DNA from: Methanosarcinales archaeon
GTDB taxonomy: Archaea > Halobacteriota > Methanosarcinia > Methanosarcinales > Methanosarcinaceae
Assembly (NCBI GenBank): GCA_012329085.1
Contig: JAAXQB010000186.1
Coordinates: forward strand, 1 to 7,886
Direction of reading: 5' to 3'
DNA: 7,886 nt
Positions 6,083-7,886 of this stretch are shown one piece after another. The stretch's first letter is position 1; the number at the start of each line of letters is the position of its first letter. Both the position numbers and the translations under genes were made by a program. Below the pieces are notes generated by a model. The model was not told the origin of the DNA and did no database searches. It saw only the letters and a list, made by a program, of their open reading frames with translations.

Positions 6083-7543
6083 TTATATCATCATGGGTAT
6101 TCCTGGAATCATTCCAACAACTGCCATTGCACCCACACATATAATAAAAGTAATGAGTGGAATAGTAATATGATCCATCATAGAAAGTGATTTTGCCCGT
6201 TCAATATCTCCAAGAATTCCGCTGTTATCAAGTAGCATTGCAAACGACCATCCAAATACAGGATTTATAAGCACAGATCCAAACATACATAGTGCGGCAC
6301 CTTGTGCTTCTTTGGTTTCATGAATCATTTGCATTCCAGCTTCAAGTAATGGGAGAAATACGCCCACAATCAAAGCCACTCTAAGCACAGGTGGCCACAT
6401 TGCTATATCCATGGGGAAACCAAGTATTGCCGCAAGAATACAACCAATACCGGTAAGTATGGCACCTGCTGGAATTGGTCGTTTTGCAATTCCTGCCGAA
6501 ATCATATAGGTCCCCCATGAAGAAGTTATATTTCCACCACCAAGTAAATTTCCAATCACTTGTCTAACTGATGCCACAGACATAGTATCATCTACATCCA
6601 TAAGTACTTTTTCTGTATTTTTTGGATAATTCATTTCTTGAAATATTCTGTGCCCAAGAAAATCAGGTGGCCACATTGCAATTGCAAGTATAGCAAATGG
6701 AAGTGCCGCAACAAAATGCCCAATATTTGGAAGTCCAAGCATCCATCCAGTTTCAGTTCCCCACCAATAAAATGGATTTAAATTTGGAATTCCGGGAGCC
6801 GTTGTAAATTCAAATGGGGCACCCATAAAAAGTGCCACAATCATTGCAAATAGAGAACACAAAGGAATTGCAAGCCATCTTTTACCAATTCGTGCAAGAT
6901 ATGCATACGAAATAATAGTTATAAGAATTACAATTAGAAAAATTAACTCCCCTCCAATGCCTTCCGCCCAACTTCTCAATGCATTTATTTGACCTAAAAG
7001 TCCCATCATTCCAAGAAATATTAACAATCCTCCTCTAACTCCAATTCCTGTTAAATTAACTAAACGAGACCCTCCTTTAAGAAGTGCAAGTATCAATCCT
7101 AATATTCCAATTAAAATTCCCAACGCAAGTGGATGCCCTCCTGCTGCAACAATTAAACCAATAAGTGGAATCATTGGTCCATGACAACCTGAAAGATTTA
7201 CTTTTGGATTTAAAAATCCACATATTGGAATTACAAAAAGAAGTGCTGCTATTAAAAGTTCAAATCTTACATTTTCTACAACAAATTCAAATGGAAGTCC
7301 AAATCCTGTTGCAAAAGCGGCAACAATTGCAGTAGTCATTACAATTTTTCCAATTGTCCCAGATATTGCAGGAACAATATCCTCTATTTCAAAATTGAAA
7401 TCTCTTTTTGGAAGATTGATGCCCCATCTCTTTGGAGACATTATTTTAAGTTCATTTTCTAAATATGCATCTCTTGTTGTAAATTCGCGTGCAGATTTAT
7501 GAAGATTTTTATAATTTTTTTCTGTATTGTTTTTTTTATTCAT
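6083..7543 (-). CDS. DUF3360-family membrane permease, substrate unknown
   Basis: The 486-residue polytopic protein matches, by memory, the DUF3360 family, known mainly from gamma-proteobacteria and usually about 490-510 residues. The soluble N terminus carries the conserved stretch ending RDAYLENELKIMSPKRWGI (24-42) and EIEDIVPAISGTIGK (52-66). About ten to twelve hydrophobic segments follow, for example 66-81, 95-111, 124-153, 170-186, 198-217, 222-240, 277-292, 357-377, 386-404, 413-437 and 459-478. Other landmarks are CHGPMIPLIGLIVAAGGHP (120-138), PFYWWGTETGWMLGLP (257-272), MWPPDFLGHRIFQ (290-302), DVDDTM (316-321), LLGGGNITSSWGTY (333-346) and LINPVFGWS (425-433). The overall plan, with the GGGN-x-TSSWGTY segment, recalls SulP/NCS2-type anion and nucleobase carriers. 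The family has no established substrate that I know. Being first in a cluster with acetyl-CoA synthetase makes acetate or another short organic anion the leading candidate. The start is backed by GAGTTGAT 3 nt upstream and by the conserved N-terminal segment. Confidence 0.85.
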   Translation of the reverse strand: MNKKNNTEKNYKNLHKSAREFTTRDAYLENELKIMSPKRWGINLPKRDFNFEIEDIVPAISGTIGKIVMTTAIVAAFATGFGLPFEFVVENVRFELLIAALLFVIPICGFLNPKVNLSGCHGPMIPLIGLIVAAGGHPLALGILIGILGLILALLKGGSRLVNLTGIGVRGGLLIFLGMMGLLGQINALRSWAEGIGGELIFLIVILITIISYAYLARIGKRWLAIPLCSLFAMIVALFMGAPFEFTTAPGIPNLNPFYWWGTETGWMLGLPNIGHFVAALPFAILAIAMWPPDFLGHRIFQEMNYPKNTEKVLMDVDDTMSVASVRQVIGNLLGGGNITSSWGTYMISAGIAKRPIPAGAILTGIGCILAAILGFPMDIAMWPPVLRVALIVGVFLPLLEAGMQMIHETKEAQGAALCMFGSVLINPVFGWSFAMLLDNSGILGDIERAKSLSMMDHITIPLITFIICVGAMAVVGMIPGIPMMI

Positions 7544-7546
7544 GAA

Positions 7547-7554
7547 ATCAACTC
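7547..7554 (-). promoter_or_regulatory. SD of the permease gene
   Basis: GAGTTGAT on the - strand differs at one base from GAGGTGAT, the full complement of the archaeal anti-SD. It stands 3 nt before the ATG at 7543, the same spacing as GGTGAT before usp. Confidence 0.5.
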
Positions 7555-7600
7555 TATTTCATTTAATGAATGTTTAACAATATTATCATAATCAATCATT

Positions 7601-7615
7601 ATATTTATATTTAAG
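7601..7615 (-). promoter_or_regulatory. TATA-like element of the permease-usp-acs cluster
   Basis: cttaaatataaatat on the - strand is a good archaeal TATA box. A start site about 25 bases downstream would be near 7578-7585, giving a leader of 35-40 nt that contains the SD. About 20 bp upstream of the box is a small inverted repeat, ttcgt (7632-7636) and acgaa (7643-7647), in a position where activators can bind. Its stem is only 5 bp, so it is noted without weight. Confidence 0.4.
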
Positions 7616-7800
7616 TATTGTACATTTATTATTCGTCAATAAACGAAATTAAAAAGCAATGATATTTATATTATGGGTGGTACGATTTAAATTATTTATG
7701 ATAAAGTTAAAATTTAATGTTTATGTTTTATAAAAATAAGTTATATTGAACTAAATATCAAAATGCTTAATATCAATTAATGTTATTTGTTATTAATATT
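7616..7800. other. Divergent intergenic region without a gene
   Basis: This AT-rich stretch lies between the permease promoter and a possible forward frame at 7801. On the + strand ttttataaaaat (7726-7737) is a TATA-like candidate that could serve that frame with a leader of about 40 nt. The short word aatatcaa appears twice (about 7754 and 7769). No RNA gene or strong hairpin was seen. Confidence 0.4.
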
Positions 7801-7886
7801 ATGGATAATAATCCCAATGAATTGGAAAAATAGAAAGAATTATTGTCAAAAATAAGACAATTTATGATTTTAAATATAGATATAAA
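7801..7886 (+). pseudogene. Possible gene start with in-frame TAG, cut by window end
   Basis: From ATG 7801 the frame reads MDNNPNELEK, then TAG (7831-7833), then KELLSKIRQFMILNIDI and remains open to the window end. The residues on both sides of the stop form one plausible charged helix, which suggests a single reading frame with one substitution (for example CAG or AAG to TAG) or a read-through amber codon. There is no visible SD (ttattaatatt precedes the ATG). No family is recognised from the 27 residues, and chance is a real alternative in such a short stretch. Confidence 0.3.

Noticed and set aside
7632..7647. Operator upstream of the permease promoter
   Set aside because: The inverted repeat ttcgt/acgaa has only a 5-bp stem, and arms this short occur often by chance.

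Overview
The window reads like an AT-rich chromosome of a euryarchaeon, perhaps in the wider Methanosarcinales/methanogen and alkane- or methane-oxidiser grouping. The arguments are: TATA-box-like elements placed as in archaeal promoters; Shine-Dalgarno sequences of the GGAGTG and GGTGAT type; a membrane-anchored protein with two LEA14/WHy-like domains of a kind I associate with methanogens and relatives; and AMP-forming acetyl-CoA synthetase next to an ATP-binding universal stress protein. The lineage is an inference. No gene here proves it.

Positions 1-1791 look like an accessory or decaying region. They open with two exact 60-bp copies of a palindrome-rich repeat. Next comes a degraded MNT-HEPN (MntA-HepT) toxin-antitoxin pair: the nucleotidyltransferase has an in-frame stop and has lost a catalytic Asp, and the HEPN partner is cut to 46 residues before its RNase motif. 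After about 270 bp with no convincing gene there is a very AT-rich gene for a 267-residue protein I do not recognise (940-1743). A diverged partial copy of the same repeat lies 8 bp beyond its stop codon. The hairpin shared by the repeat copies is a perfect 9-bp stem in both places, with a compensatory base-pair change between them, so the repeat family may be conserved as a structure.

Positions 1792-3512 hold two genes on the + strand: a secreted or membrane-anchored two-domain LEA14/WHy-like protein, and cutA (a small trimeric protein linked to divalent metal tolerance).

Positions 3516-7543 hold a three-gene cluster on the - strand, transcribed towards cutA. The order is a DUF3360-family membrane permease (related in appearance to SulP/NCS2 carriers), an ATP-binding UspA-type universal stress protein, and AMP-forming acetyl-CoA synthetase. 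The usp stop and the acs start are 10 nt apart, and the permease-usp gap is 73 nt. The simplest reading is an acetate uptake and activation unit: the permease brings in acetate or a related small anion, acetyl-CoA synthetase traps it as acetyl-CoA, and the stress protein senses ATP or AMP state. The transport substrate is a hypothesis. The cluster converges on cutA with only 3 nt between stop codons.

Positions 7544-7886 contain the permease promoter region and, at the window edge on the + strand, the beginning of a possible reading frame interrupted by an in-frame TAG.
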